NCBI RefSeq assembly: GCF_012939955.1
Contig: NZ_SPMY01000019.1
Coordinates: 65,782-129,781 of the forward strand
Length of the DNA stretch: 64,000 bases
Source of the DNA: Candidatus Accumulibacter phosphatis
Lineage (GTDB): Bacteria > Pseudomonadota > Gammaproteobacteria > Burkholderiales > Rhodocyclaceae
Reading direction: 5' to 3'
Numbering within the stretch: position 1 is the stretch's first letter; every line of letters begins with the position of its first letter. This document shows, piece by piece, positions 1-10,301 of the stretch. A model generated the notes under the pieces. The model had not been told where the DNA came from and ran no database searches. It saw only the letters and a list, made by a program, of their open reading frames with translations. The position numbers and the translations under genes were made by a program.

Positions 1-801
1 CCGGCTTTGCGGACAGCCCTTCAGGTCCAGCAGCAACTGCCGCCCCTGGTCATCGAGAGCCGGCAGCGCGGCAAGCCAGCGACTACCCGTAAGTAGCGCC
101 GCACGAACGACCGCCGCCAGGCTTTCGAAAGGGCCTCCCGCAGCGACGCGGGCGCTCAGTTCGGCGGCCTGCGTCGGCTCCTCGGTAAGCAACAGCAGGG
201 ATTTCAGGAGATAGCGGAGATCGCGGTATGGCGAGCGAAAGGGTATCGCGCGCAGCTGCTCCTCAAGCGCCAGTTGGTCGCCACGAGCGCAGGCGGCGAT
301 GGCCGCCAGGGCGAGCGCACGATGACGGGATAGTGGACTGTCGGCGGCGAGTTGCGCCAGCGCTTCGGCGGGCGCAGTCAAGACCACCGCTGCCAGCCGT
401 GTTTCAAGCTCGGCGATAGCCGACGGCGAGAGATCAGCGCTGGTGACCAGCAAGCGCAGCGCAGCAGCATGCTCGCCTGCGCGCAGCAACCACTCGACGT
501 AGGGGCCTTCTGCCAGCGGCCGATCGCACAGGCTGGTGCGATTCCGCCATACCACCAGCGCTTCGGAGAGCATGCCCTTGGCGGCCAGCTCGCCAGCGCG
601 GCCAGCATAGCTGGCGGCCAGACCGTCGACCCACTCGCTCCTGCGCTCCTGCTTCAGCAAGGTCTTGTATAGCTCTATCGCCTGGCGATACTGGCCCGCC
701 GCAAGCGTCTTCGCGGCCTGAGCCTCCGGCGTCAGCGGCTCAGCGAGTACCGCTTGACGGACGCGCGAGGCAGGAGTTCTCTTCTTGCGGGACACAGACA
801 T
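1..801 (-). CDS. Hypothetical alanine/leucine-rich helical-repeat protein (3' end beyond window)
   Basis: The frame is open from an ATG at 801 through base 1, so at least 267 residues are present and the C-terminus lies outside the window. The start is basic (MSVSRKKRTP), with no signal peptide or membrane segment. The rest is rich in Ala, Leu, Arg and Glu, with helix-pair patterns such as AAGQYRQAIELYKTLL that look like TPR or TPR-like repeats. No catalytic motif is visible. It is transcribed away from bpt on the same strand, about 55 bases downstream of it. A scaffold role would fit the repeats, but the function is unknown. Confidence 0.6.
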   Translation of the reverse strand, partial: MSVSRKKRTPASRVRQAVLAEPLTPEAQAAKTLAAGQYRQAIELYKTLLKQERRSEWVDGLAASYAGRAGELAAKGMLSEALVVWRNRTSLCDRPLAEGPYVEWLLRAGEHAAALRLLVTSADLSPSAIAELETRLAAVVLTAPAEALAQLAADSPLSRHRALALAAIAACARGDQLALEEQLRAIPFRSPYRDLRYLLKSLLLLTEEPTQAAELSARVAAGGPFESLAAVVRAALLTGSRWLAALPALDDQGRQLLLDLKGCPQSR

Positions 802-856
802 GGATTCAGCTGAGAGTGAAGCGACGGCAGGAATTTTATCCCAAGAACGCGCCCGA

Positions 857-1600
857 TTAGGCCCCCAGGCGCGCGCGCAGATCCACCCACTGCCGGTCGA
901 ACAGGCCCTCAATGGACTTGAAGTTGGCCTTGTAAGCCATTTTCCGGCTGTCACGGATCCAGTAACCCAGGTACAGATAAGGAAGCTTGTTGGCCGCACA
1001 CTGGCTGATTTGCCAGACGATGTTGTAAGTGCCAAAACTGGCAGGGGAAAGATCCGGATCGTAGAAGGTGTAGACCGACGAAAGGCCGTCGTTGAGCACG
1101 TCCAGGATACTCACCATGCGCAGGACGCCGTTTTCGGTGAATTCGATGAGGCGAGTGTCAACGCGACTCTGCAGCAGGAAATGCGCGTACTGGTCGTGGC
1201 TGTCCTCGTCCATGCCGCCACCGGCGTGCCGCGCCGCCTGGTAACGCAGGTAAAGCTGATAGTGCTGCTCATTGAAGCACAGTGGCAGTTCGCGCGCCTG
1301 CAGGCGCGCGTGCCTGTGCACACTGCGGCGCTGGCTGCGGTTGGGCTGGAACAGATCAACCGGAATGCGTACCGGGATGCAGGCCTGACAGTGGTCGCAC
1401 TTCGGCCGGTAGGTGAACAGGCCGCTACGTCGAAAACCGCTACGCACGAGTTCGCCGTAAATCTCGGTGCTGATCAGATGGCTTGGCGCGGCGACCTGCG
1501 AACGCGCCCGCTCACCCGCCAGGTAGCTGCAGGTGTAAGGGGCCGTCGAGTAGAACTGCAGCAGGGAGAACGGCAGTTCCGAGTCATTGAGGCGCGCCAT
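857..1600 (-). CDS. bpt: Aspartate/glutamate leucyltransferase
   Basis: Transfers leucine from Leu-tRNA to N-terminal Asp or Glu of proteins, marking them for ClpS/ClpAP degradation (bacterial N-degron pathway, cytosol). The 247-residue product carries the ATE family signatures: an N-terminal [11 protein letters not shown] segment, a Cys-rich [12 protein letters not shown] motif near residues 70-80, and the C-terminal block [20 protein letters not shown]. An upstream in-frame extension exists, but the ATG at 1600 gives the usual family length and N-terminus ([17 protein letters not shown]). It follows aat with only 4 bases between, so the two transferases of the same pathway are probably co-transcribed. 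Confidence 0.93.
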   Translation of the reverse strand: MARLNDSELPFSLLQFYSTAPYTCSYLAGERARSQVAAPSHLISTEIYGELVRSGFRRSGLFTYRPKCDHCQACIPVRIPVDLFQPNRSQRRSVHRHARLQARELPLCFNEQHYQLYLRYQAARHAGGGMDEDSHDQYAHFLLQSRVDTRLIEFTENGVLRMVSILDVLNDGLSSVYTFYDPDLSPASFGTYNIVWQISQCAANKLPYLYLGYWIRDSRKMAYKANFKSIEGLFDRQWVDLRARLGA

Positions 1601-1604
1601 GCAA

Positions 1605-2308
1605 CTAATTCCAGGGTTGGTTGGCGCCGTCGGCCGGCCATCGACCCGGCTGCCACGGCACGGCGACCAGCGCGCGCAAACGGGCCATGAAATCGGCACG
1701 CGGGATTTCGCGCGCGCCCAGAGACGCCAGGTGCGCGGTTTTCATCTGGCAATCTATCAGGCCGTATCCCTCACCCTCAAGGAAACGCGCGAGGTGTGCG
1801 GCGGCAATCTTGGAAGCATCGGTGGCCAGCGCGAACATCGATTCTCCGTAGAACATGCGCCCGATAGCCATTCCGTAGAGACCGCCCACCAGCTGGCCAT
1901 CGATCCACGTCTCGACCGAGTGCGCGAAACCAAGTTGCGCCAGCTGCCAGTAGGCGTGCTGCATTTCGCGGGAAATCCAGGTGCCGTCCTGACCGTCGCG
2001 CGGCGCTTCTGCGCAGGCGCGGATGACCGCCGGGAAGTCACTGTCCAGTTTCACCTCGTAGCGACCGGCACGCAGGCGACGGCGCAGGGAGCGCGAGATG
2101 CGGAAGTCCCCAGGGTCAAGCACCATACGCGGATCCGGGCTCCACCAGAGGATCGGTTCGCCGCTCGCGTACCAGGGGAAAATGCCATGTTGGTAGGCGT
2201 TGAGGAGGCGTTGCGGCGACAGGTCGCCACCCGCACAGAGCAGGCCGTTGGGCTCGTGCAGCGCCCGTTCCAGTGGCGGAAAGGGGGCTTTGCCTTCGAG
2301 CCAGGGAA

Positions 2309-2312
<4 letters not shown>
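1605..2312 (-). CDS. aat: Leucyl/phenylalanyl-tRNA--protein transferase
   Basis: Adds Leu or Phe to proteins with N-terminal Lys or Arg, creating N-degrons read by ClpS. The 235-residue protein matches the family in length and motifs: [24 protein letters not shown] and [10 protein letters not shown] in the N-terminal half, and [16 protein letters not shown] and MFYGESMF in the catalytic GNAT-like domain. It shares an ATGA overlap (2309-2312) with the upstream fbpC reading frame and sits 4 bases before bpt. The order fbpC-aat-bpt therefore looks like one transcription unit, although the ABC ATPase is functionally unrelated. Confidence 0.94.
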
Positions 2313-3418
<1,106 letters not shown>

Positions 3419-3440
3419 CGAAGCCTGGTGAGGAGTGGAT

Positions 3441-3520
3441 GAGTCGGTGATTCGGTGATTCGGTGATTCGGTGATTCGGTGATTCGGTGATTCGGTGACT
3501 CGGTGACTCGGTGACTCGGT
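3441..3520. repeat. Octamer tandem repeat, 10 copies of GAxTCGGT
   Basis: Ten contiguous 8-base units: one GAGTCGGT, six GATTCGGT and three GACTCGGT, with no insertions between units. The array lies in the divergent fbpC/fbpB control region, starting 23 bases before the fbpC start and ending about 108 bases before the fbpB start. The unit is not a multiple of three and lies outside both genes. Copy-number change would alter promoter spacing rather than reading frame. Confidence 0.9.
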
Positions 3521-3596
3521 GGGCGGCGGACCCCAGCTGCTCAGTTCCTGCCGACGTCAGCCAGGACGTGAAGCAGCAAGGAGCAAGGCTGCTTGT

Positions 3597-3615
3597 CAAT
3601 TATAATTCTCATTTA
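3597..3615 (+). promoter_or_regulatory. AT-rich Fur-box-like segment upstream of fbpB
   Basis: The segment CAATTATAATTCTCATTTA is the only AT-rich stretch between the two divergent fbp genes and partly resembles the Fur consensus (ATAAT...CATT). It ends 12 bases before the fbpB ATG. Iron repression by Fur is usual for fbp loci, but the match is loose. Confidence 0.3.
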
Positions 3616-3627
3616 CGCACTTGAATC

Positions 3628-5262
3628 ATGATCCGCTCACCGCTCAATCCCCTGCTCGTCGTTTCTGCCACCGTCGCCGCCCTGGTCGGCCTGCCGGTGG
3701 CCAGCGTGCTGACCAACATCCTCAGCGGCGGTACCGGAACGACCTGGTCGCACCTGGCAGCGACCGTGCTGCCGGACTACATCGCCAACACCCTGGTACT
3801 GTGCCTGACGGTCGGGGTGGGGGTGGTCGTCCTCGGCGTCAGCACAGCCTGGCTGACGACCATGCATTCATTTCCCGGTCGGCGCGTCTTCGAGTGGGCG
3901 CTGGTCTTGCCACTGGCCATGCCGGCCTACGTTCTGGCCTACGTGTACACCGATTTCCTGCAGTTTGTCGGCCCCCTGCAGACTTTCCTGCGCGAGTACT
4001 TCGGCTGGAGCAAGGCCGACTACTGGTTTCCGGAAGTGCGCAGCCTGGGCGGCGCCGTCACCATGTTCGTCTTCGTTCTTTATCCCTACGTCTATCTGCT
4101 CACCCGCACGGCTTTCATCGAGCGTGCCAGCGGCATGCTCGAAGCCTCGCGCACACTCGGTCTCGGGCCCTGGCGCAGTTTCTTTCGCGTCTCGCTGCCA
4201 CTGGCCCGGCCGGCCGTCGCGGCCGGCGCCGCGCTGGCACTGATGGAAACGCTCGCCGATTACGGGACGGTCTCCTATTTCGGCGTGCAGACCTTCACCA
4301 CCGGCATCTATCGTGCCTGGTTCTCGCTGGGTGATCGCATTGCCGCAGCGCAACTGGCGGCGGCGCTGCTCGGCTTCGTGATGCTACTGCTGGCCATCGA
4401 GCGGGTCTCCCGCGGCCGCTCGCGCTTCTACGACACCACCGCACGCAACCGGCCACGCACTAGCCAGCACTTGTCGGGCTGGCGCGGCTGGCTGGCCAGC
4501 GCAGTGTGTGCGCTGCCGCTGACCATCGGCTTCCTGTTGCCAGCCTACCTCTTGCTGCGCCTGGCGCTGGCCAACGGCGAGGCGCGCTTTGGCGAACATT
4601 TCTTCGTCATGGTGCGCAACAGCTTCGTGCTCGCCGGCCTGACCGCAATCATCGCCGTGTCGCTGGCGGTATTGCTCGCCTACGGCGCACGCCTCTCGAA
4701 AGGGCTACTGGCGCGCGCCCTCAACCGCCTGGTCAGCCTCGGCTACGCCGTCCCCGGTTCAGTCATCGCCGTCGGTGTCCTGATCCCGGTCAGCCGCCTC
4801 GACATCTGGCTGGCCGGCCAGTGGCAAGACTGGTTCGGCGCCAACCCCGGCCTGCTGCTCACGGGCGGAATCGCGGCGCTGATCTACGCCTATCTGGTGC
4901 GCTTTCTGGCCGTCGCCTTGCAGGCGGTGAGCAGCAGCCTGGCAAAAATCACCCCGAACATGGACGATGCGGCGCGCAGCCTGGGCCTCGGTCAGGGCGC
5001 AACGCTGCGCCGGGTGCACCTGCCGATCCTGCGCAGCAGCCTGTTCACCGCCAGCTTGCTGGTCTTCGTCGACGTCATGAAAGAGTTGCCGGCGACGCTG
5101 GTGATGCGCCCTTTCGACTTCGACACCCTGGCCACGCAGGCCTATACGCTGGCCGCAGACGAACGGCTCGCCGAAGCAGCCAGCGCGTCGCTGGCCATCG
5201 TCGTCGTTGGACTGCTACCGCTCATCGCGCTGTCACGCCAGATTTCACGCCGCCGTCGCTGA
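3628..5262 (+). CDS. fbpB: Iron(III) ABC transporter permease (fused two-half type)
   Basis: The 544-residue integral membrane protein has about 12 hydrophobic segments in two homologous halves, the usual form for FbpB/ThiP-type permeases. Each half has the cytoplasmic EAA loop that contacts the ATPase: EASRTLGLGPWRSFFRVSLP at about residue 172 and DAARSLGLGQGATLRRVHLP at about residue 449. It moves ferric iron delivered by the periplasmic protein FbpA across the inner membrane. The ATG at 3628 lies just after a short AT-rich stretch. fbpA follows in convergent orientation 57 bases downstream. Confidence 0.9.
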   Translation: MIRSPLNPLLVVSATVAALVGLPVASVLTNILSGGTGTTWSHLAATVLPDYIANTLVLCLTVGVGVVVLGVSTAWLTTMHSFPGRRVFEWALVLPLAMPAYVLAYVYTDFLQFVGPLQTFLREYFGWSKADYWFPEVRSLGGAVTMFVFVLYPYVYLLTRTAFIERASGMLEASRTLGLGPWRSFFRVSLPLARPAVAAGAALALMETLADYGTVSYFGVQTFTTGIYRAWFSLGDRIAAAQLAAALLGFVMLLLAIERVSRGRSRFYDTTARNRPRTSQHLSGWRGWLASAVCALPLTIGFLLPAYLLLRLALANGEARFGEHFFVMVRNSFVLAGLTAIIAVSLAVLLAYGARLSKGLLARALNRLVSLGYAVPGSVIAVGVLIPVSRLDIWLAGQWQDWFGANPGLLLTGGIAALIYAYLVRFLAVALQAVSSSLAKITPNMDDAARSLGLGQGATLRRVHLPILRSSLFTASLLVFVDVMKELPATLVMRPFDFDTLATQAYTLAADERLAEAASASLAIVVVGLLPLIALSRQISRRRR

Positions 5263-5319
5263 CGCCGCTGCGGCGATCGGCGCGAGCAGCGAAATTAGCG
5301 CTCTAACGCAATCAGGCAA

Positions 5320-6351
5320 TCAGCGATACCCCACCTGATCGAAGATCATCTGCGCCTTGGCACGATACATCGCCAGCGAGCCGACCGGCAGCGGGTCGGC
5401 CTTGAACTTGCCGAGCGCAGTCAGCGCCGGATTGTCGATCTTGATCCCGACCACCACCGGCCACTCGTTGTTACCATCGGCGAAATAGCGCTGCGCCTGG
5501 TCGCTGGCCAGATACTCGAGGAACTTGAGCGCTGCTTCCTTGTGCGGTGCATGCTTGAGAATCCCGCCACCGGAGACGTTGATGTGTGCCCCATAGCTCT
5601 GCTGGTCAGGCCAGACGACGCCGATCTTGTCCATCGTCGTGCGGTCCTCGGGCTTGTCCGAACGCATCAGGCGCGCCAGATAGTAGGTATTGGCGACCGC
5701 CACCGCGCATTCGCCAGCAGCCACCGCCCGGATCTGATCGGTATCCCCACCTTTCGGCGCGCGCGCGAAATTGGCCACCATGCCCTTCGCCCATTGCTCG
5801 GCCTTGGCCTCGCCCTGATGGGCGATGATCGACGCCATCAGTGACAGGTTGTAGGGATGCGAGCCCGAACGCGAGCAGATCTTTCCCTTCAGGCGAGGAT
5901 TGGCCAGGTCGCCATAAGTCTGCACTTCCTCGGGCTTGACGACGCCTTTGGCATAGACGATGACGCGCGCACGCGTCGAGAACGAAAACCAGTCGACGGT
6001 GCGCAGATTGGCCGGAATACGCGCCTCGAGAAGCGGCGAGCTCAGCGGCGCAAAGAGTCCCAGTTCGTGCGCGGCGGCGAGCCGCGCGGCATCGACGGTG
6101 AGCAGGATATCCGCCGGGCTGTAGGCGCCCTCGTTCCTGATCCGTTCGAGCAGTTCGTCTTCCTTGCCCTCGATTCGCTTGATGGTGATTCCGGTCTGCT
6201 CGGTGAAACCCTGGTACAAGGCTTCATCGGTCTGATAGTGCCGCGCCGAATAAAGATTCAGCACTTTGTCCTCGGCCTGGCTGACGCTGCTGCCGAAGGC
6301 AGCGACAACCACCGCGAGAGTCAACAGCGAACGCGAAAACAGAACTTTCAT
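5320..6351 (-). CDS. fbpA: Iron(III) ABC transporter periplasmic substrate-binding protein
   Basis: The 343-residue product begins with a Sec signal peptide (MKVLFSRSLLTLAVVVAAFG...SQAED, cleavage near residue 26). It belongs to the ferric-binding protein family of periplasmic class II binding proteins, with LNLYSARHYQTDEALYQGF at the N-terminus and the paired-Tyr type metal-binding region VAVANTYYLARLM. A longer in-frame extension exists, but the ATG at 6351 is preceded by GGAGG and begins the signal peptide. It is convergent with fbpB. Two inverted repeats lie 30-100 bases upstream of its start. Confidence 0.9.
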   Translation of the reverse strand: MKVLFSRSLLTLAVVVAAFGSSVSQAEDKVLNLYSARHYQTDEALYQGFTEQTGITIKRIEGKEDELLERIRNEGAYSPADILLTVDAARLAAAHELGLFAPLSSPLLEARIPANLRTVDWFSFSTRARVIVYAKGVVKPEEVQTYGDLANPRLKGKICSRSGSHPYNLSLMASIIAHQGEAKAEQWAKGMVANFARAPKGGDTDQIRAVAAGECAVAVANTYYLARLMRSDKPEDRTTMDKIGVVWPDQQSYGAHINVSGGGILKHAPHKEAALKFLEYLASDQAQRYFADGNNEWPVVVGIKIDNPALTALGKFKADPLPVGSLAMYRAKAQMIFDQVGYR

Positions 6352-6384
6352 GTCATACCTCCATTGCTTGAGATGCGAATAACT

Positions 6385-6409
6385 CTTGTTAGCAACGGAT
6401 ATTAACAAG
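6385..6409. promoter_or_regulatory. Inverted repeat upstream of fbpA
   Basis: Seven-base arms CTTGTTA and TAACAAG are separated by 11 bases, 34-58 bases upstream of the fbpA ATG. The size and spacing suit a dimeric regulator site. The regulator cannot be named from the sequence. Confidence 0.4.
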
Positions 6410-6419
6410 CGCAGAGCTT

Positions 6420-6450
6420 GCTGTAAATGCGAATTCTTCGCATTTACAGC
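6420..6450. promoter_or_regulatory. Perfect 31-base palindrome between fbpA and the porin gene
   Basis: Arms GCTGTAAATGCGAA and TTCGCATTTACAGC match at all 14 positions around a TTC centre. It lies in the divergent region between fbpA and the porin gene. It has no T-run on either side, so an operator or RNA hairpin is more likely than a terminator. Confidence 0.5.
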
Positions 6451-6644
6451 TGTGAGATTCGGGCCGTTTGACGATCCATCATTCCTAACCATGGAAAAGT
6501 TCAGCCAAACCATGGTAACGCGAATGCTTCTCATGTACATTGCAAACCCATTCCTTTGGGCCCTTGCTGCGCTAGGGCAGCTTTGACAACGGTCATGCTC
6601 CGCGAGGCAGGCACTCGCTCACTTTTTTTGGAAGAGGGATGTTG

Positions 6645-8066
6645 ATGTCCAAGTACACATTCGGCGCCGCGCGCAGCGCATTGTTGCTCACTGTCCTTTT
6701 CACTCAAGCTTCGCCTGTGCATGCTGCCGCCGGGGACGACCCCGGCGCGTCCTCAAGGGCAGGCGAAATCCGGCAGAGCGAGGGCGGGCCGGCGCACGAG
6801 ATGACTTCCATCGCGAGCGCCGATGTCGCTGCGCCGAACTGGCAGGAAAGCACCCTCACCGGCGACTGGGGCGGTGCCCGTCAGCGCCTGTACGACAAAG
6901 GTGCCGAGCTCGAGCTTCTCTACACCGCTGACTACCTCCGTAACAATAGTGGTGGCTTCAAACGCGGCGGCGGCTACATGGGTCATGTCGACCTGATCCT
7001 GCAAGTCGACGGTGAGAAGCTGCTCGGCTGGCAGGGCGGATCGGCGTACCTGCAGTTGATCAGCAACAGCGGCCAACGCGTCAATCTCAACTACGTCGGT
7101 AGCCTGATGGGCATTGACAACATCGAAGCTCCGGTCAACCGTAGCGGCATCTTCCAGGCCTGGCTGCAGCAGTCCTTCCCCGACGACAAGGGCTCGCTGC
7201 GGCTTGGCCTTTACCCCATCGACTCCGAGTTCTACGTTACCGATTCGTCGGGCGTTTTTCTGCATCCGTCGTTCGGGATGTCCGCCGAAGCCGGTGATTT
7301 CGGCACCCTGGCAGGCCCTACGATCTACCCGACCAGCACCTGGGGCGCCCGCCTGCGGATCGATCCGGACCCTGCCTGGTACGCCATGCTGGCCGTCACC
7401 CGCGGCGTTACGACCGAGCGTGCAGCGACTGCCGGCCCCAACATCAGCTGGCAACAGGGCAGCGGCAGCATGGTCATCGGTGAAGTCGGCCTGCGTCCGG
7501 CCGAACTGGGCGTGACGCTCGGTGCGTCAGCTCCGGCCGCCAGCCACGCGGGTGGCTTCGAACCCATCAGCAAGCTCGCCCTTGGCGCCTGGCGTTTCAC
7601 GCCGCAGTTCCCGGAGCTGGTGGCGGTCAACGCGGCGGGCGATGCCAAGACCACGACGCACTGGGGTGCCTACATTCTCGGCGAACAGACCCTTTATCGT
7701 GTCCCCGACTCGAATCGCAACTTGACGGCCTTCGTTCGCTACGGCCTTACCGACGGCAAGACCAACAACATCGACTATTCGGTCAGCGCCGGTATCGCCT
7801 GGCAGGGCGTGCTCGCTGGCCGTGAAGACGACATCTTCGGCATCGCAGCAACGCGCGCACACGTCGGCCTGCAGGGACGTGAACTGCTGGCCGCCGATCT
7901 TGGCACGCCGCTGTCGTCTACTGCGGAAACCGTCGTTGAAGTAACCTACCAGGCCCAGCTCGCACGCGGCGTGATCGTGCAACCGCTGATCCAGCGCATT
8001 TTCAATCCCGGGCTTTCGCTACCCGACTCCACCGTTGCCGGCGCCCGTCTGCAGCTGGCATTTTGA
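6645..8066 (+). CDS. OprB-type carbohydrate-selective porin family protein
   Basis: Outer membrane beta-barrel protein of 473 residues. A signal peptide occupies residues 1-27 (MSKYTFGAARSALLLTVLF...VHA). A polar linker follows, then the family entry motif LTGDWGGARQRLYDKGAELELLYTADY and alternating beta-strand segments; it ends in a terminal Phe (LQLAF), typical for Bam-dependent insertion. The ATG at 6645 is preferred over the one at 6639 because GAGGG at 6634-6638 gives proper spacing only for the former. OprB relatives pass sugars, but substrate cannot be told from sequence. The divergent iron transporter leaves open a link to iron. Confidence 0.82.
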   Translation: MSKYTFGAARSALLLTVLFTQASPVHAAAGDDPGASSRAGEIRQSEGGPAHEMTSIASADVAAPNWQESTLTGDWGGARQRLYDKGAELELLYTADYLRNNSGGFKRGGGYMGHVDLILQVDGEKLLGWQGGSAYLQLISNSGQRVNLNYVGSLMGIDNIEAPVNRSGIFQAWLQQSFPDDKGSLRLGLYPIDSEFYVTDSSGVFLHPSFGMSAEAGDFGTLAGPTIYPTSTWGARLRIDPDPAWYAMLAVTRGVTTERAATAGPNISWQQGSGSMVIGEVGLRPAELGVTLGASAPAASHAGGFEPISKLALGAWRFTPQFPELVAVNAAGDAKTTTHWGAYILGEQTLYRVPDSNRNLTAFVRYGLTDGKTNNIDYSVSAGIAWQGVLAGREDDIFGIAATRAHVGLQGRELLAADLGTPLSSTAETVVEVTYQAQLARGVIVQPLIQRIFNPGLSLPDSTVAGARLQLAF

Positions 8067-8336
8067 GCACCGCCGCCAAGGCGCCGGGCAACACATGCCT
8101 GCTACAGATCCCCACCCATGAACGAAGGCCTCGTCGGGAATTGTAAATGCGGCGCTACAAGTCGCTGCGGGAAATGGTTTCGGAAAGTCTGATCAAGAAT
8201 GCAGCACTACACACTAAACTGACCGAATTTTCTGGGGTTCCGGCTTACCACCCCTAATCTGAAAGTCGCCTACGCAACTCAGGAGTCGCCCTTCTCTCCT
8301 CGCGGACGAAGGGCCAGGGGGGACGGTCATAACCGG

Positions 8337-8885
8337 TTACTGAGCGAGGCTTTTCTGCTCCTCGCGAGCCAGCAAGCGACGGGCGCCGTTGTAGCGGTTG
8401 ATCCAGTAACTCTGGCGCATATCCTCGATACGCACTTCGGCACCGGAGCGCGGCGCGTGCAGGAAGCGGTTGTCACCGAGATAGATGCCGACGTGCGAGA
8501 ACGCGCTCCGCATGGTGTTGAAGAAAACAAGGTCTCCGGCTTTCAGCTCCTGGCGGCCGATCACCGCACCCACCTGGCTCTGTTCTCTGGCCGTGCGCGG
8601 CAGCAACATGCCGATCGCCTCCTTGAAAACCACTTGCACCAGACCGCTGCAGTCCAGGCCGACATCGGGATTGGTGCCGCCCATGCGATAGTTGATGCCG
8701 ATCAGCTCGAGGCCCTTGAGAATCAGGTCTTGAGCGCTGTTGGTGTAGCGCTCGAAGAACGACGCGTCCTCGGCAATCCTGTGCAATTCGGTGGCGTAAA
8801 CCGAGCCGGCACTTCCTGGGAGGACCGCTGGGAAAGCCATCAGCGCGGCAGCGAAAAGGGAGGCGAGAAGGTGTTTTTTGAGCAT
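8337..8885 (-). CDS. NlpC/P60 family peptidoglycan hydrolase
   Basis: The 182-residue secreted protein has a signal peptide (MLKKHLLASLFAAALMAFPAV...) and an NlpC/P60 domain covering residues 55-175. The catalytic Cys is in GLDCSGLVQ, the His in FSHVGIYLGD, with a third polar residue in FLHAPRSG. Such enzymes cut D-Glu-meso-DAP bonds in cell wall peptides. The ATG at 8885 begins the signal peptide; the longer frame upstream has no sensible N-terminus. The gene stands alone between the porin and the divergent acuI-like gene, so it is probably a single-gene unit. Confidence 0.88.
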   Translation of the reverse strand: MLKKHLLASLFAAALMAFPAVLPGSAGSVYATELHRIAEDASFFERYTNSAQDLILKGLELIGINYRMGGTNPDVGLDCSGLVQVVFKEAIGMLLPRTAREQSQVGAVIGRQELKAGDLVFFNTMRSAFSHVGIYLGDNRFLHAPRSGAEVRIEDMRQSYWINRYNGARRLLAREEQKSLAQ

Positions 8886-9273
8886 AGAGGCGGAATTTAT
8901 GTGAAAAAAGTCACACTGTAAACCCCCAATTGAACCGCAGCTATCCCAGAAACCGATCGAAACAAGCACTGCAAGCGACTCACTTAAATGAGATATCCAA
9001 TAAAAATCAGCCTCGTGGCAATGCTGCACTGCACATACGAGCAAGGGAACAAACGCGCTATATTCCTTGTCTCGCTGGCACCCGCGTCGAAGACTCTAAT
9101 TCTGGCAACGGCGATGACGCGCGTTGGCGCGCAAAGGTGCTGGGCTTTGTGTTTATAATCGCCGACTGTCCCGACGGTCAACGAGGCGGCAGCTTCGCCC
9201 CGCGTTTCGCTAGACTCCCGTTGTGCTCGACTCCTTGTGCTCAACCCCATCCAATCCAACGTACGGAGCCTGC
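8886..9273. other. 388-base divergent intergenic region (NlpC/P60 and acuI promoters)
   Basis: No convincing gene. It holds an A/T-rich stretch just before the NlpC/P60 start and a TATAAT at 9154-9159 that could be the -10 of the acuI-like gene, though no good -35 stands 17 bases upstream. Short open frames here have no family features. Confidence 0.4.
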
Positions 9274-10269
9274 ATGAGTCCCTTCAAAGCGTATCTGATC
9301 GATGAACAGGAAGGTGTCACCAAAAGCGACTTCGTCAAGCTCGAGGAAGCGCAACTGGATGCGGGCGAAGTAACGATCAAGGTCGCCTACTCGAGCGTTA
9401 ATTTCAAGGACGCGCTGGCGGCAACCGGCGCCGGCCGCATCATCCGCCGCTACCCCTGCGTTGGCGGCATAGACCTCTCGGGAACCGTCGCCGCGAGCAG
9501 CGACGCGCGCTTCAGCGTCGGCGATGCGGTGATTGCCACCAGCTTCGACATCGGCGTTGCGCACCACGGTGGTTATGCCGAATACGCCAGGGTGCCCGCG
9601 CAATGGGTCGTCCCCCTGCCCACCGGCCTATCGCTGTACGAAGCGATGGCCCTGGGTACCGCGGGCTTCACGGCGGCGCTGGGAATTGTGCGCATGGAGG
9701 AAAACGGTCTCCAACCGAGCAAGGGTCCGCTGATCGTCACCGGGGCCAGCGGGGGCGTCGGCAGTCTGGCGGTGGACATGCTGGCCCGGCGTGGTTATCA
9801 GGTCACGGCACTGACCGGCAAGGAAAGCGAAGTCGACTACCTCAAAAGCCTGGGCGCGGCAGCAGTGATGCTCCGTTCGACGCTCGACCTGTCGCGCATC
9901 AGGCCCCTCGACAAGACGCTCTGGGCTGGTGCCGTTGATAACCTCGGCGGCGAGGTTCTCGCCTGGATCGTCAGCACCATGAAACAGGGCGGAACGATCG
10001 CCAGCATCGGTCTGGCAGCCAGCCCGTCACTGAACACGACAGTAATGCCTTTCATCCTGCGCGGCGCCTGCCTGCTGGGAATCGATTCCGGCTACATTGG
10101 CGAGCCGTACCGCAGCAGCCTCTGGCAGCGTCTGGCCAGCGACCTGCGCCCGCAGCATCTGCAGTCGATGACGCGCTGCATCGCTTTCGACGAACTGCCC
10201 AAGGTCTTCGACGACTTCCTCAAGGGTCGTGCGCATGGCAGGGTAGTGGTCGCTGTGGGCGGCACTTGA
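9274..10269 (+). CDS. acuI: YhdH/AcuI-family NADPH-dependent acrylyl-CoA reductase / quinone oxidoreductase
   Basis: Medium-chain dehydrogenase/reductase of 331 residues without zinc-binding cysteines. The catalytic-domain motif YSSVNFKDALAATG, the NADPH-binding Rossmann motif VTGASGGVGSLAVDML (about residue 150) and the YhdH-type ending AHGRVVVAVGG are present. Members of this family reduce acrylyl-CoA to propionyl-CoA, which would feed the propionyl-CoA synthetase branch encoded 1.2 kb downstream. The ATG at 9274 gives the normal N-terminus (MSPFKAYLID). The substrate is inferred from family only. Confidence 0.8.
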   Translation: MSPFKAYLIDEQEGVTKSDFVKLEEAQLDAGEVTIKVAYSSVNFKDALAATGAGRIIRRYPCVGGIDLSGTVAASSDARFSVGDAVIATSFDIGVAHHGGYAEYARVPAQWVVPLPTGLSLYEAMALGTAGFTAALGIVRMEENGLQPSKGPLIVTGASGGVGSLAVDMLARRGYQVTALTGKESEVDYLKSLGAAAVMLRSTLDLSRIRPLDKTLWAGAVDNLGGEVLAWIVSTMKQGGTIASIGLAASPSLNTTVMPFILRGACLLGIDSGYIGEPYRSSLWQRLASDLRPQHLQSMTRCIAFDELPKVFDDFLKGRAHGRVVVAVGGT

Positions 10270-10301
10270 CGCCCCGGCCTTGATTGCCAGCGCCCACCGC
10301 G

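Noticed and set aside
785-1690. Long plus-strand frame across bpt
   Set aside because: It mirrors the clear bpt gene on the other strand; its product is low-complexity and matches no family. High GC gives many such antisense frames.
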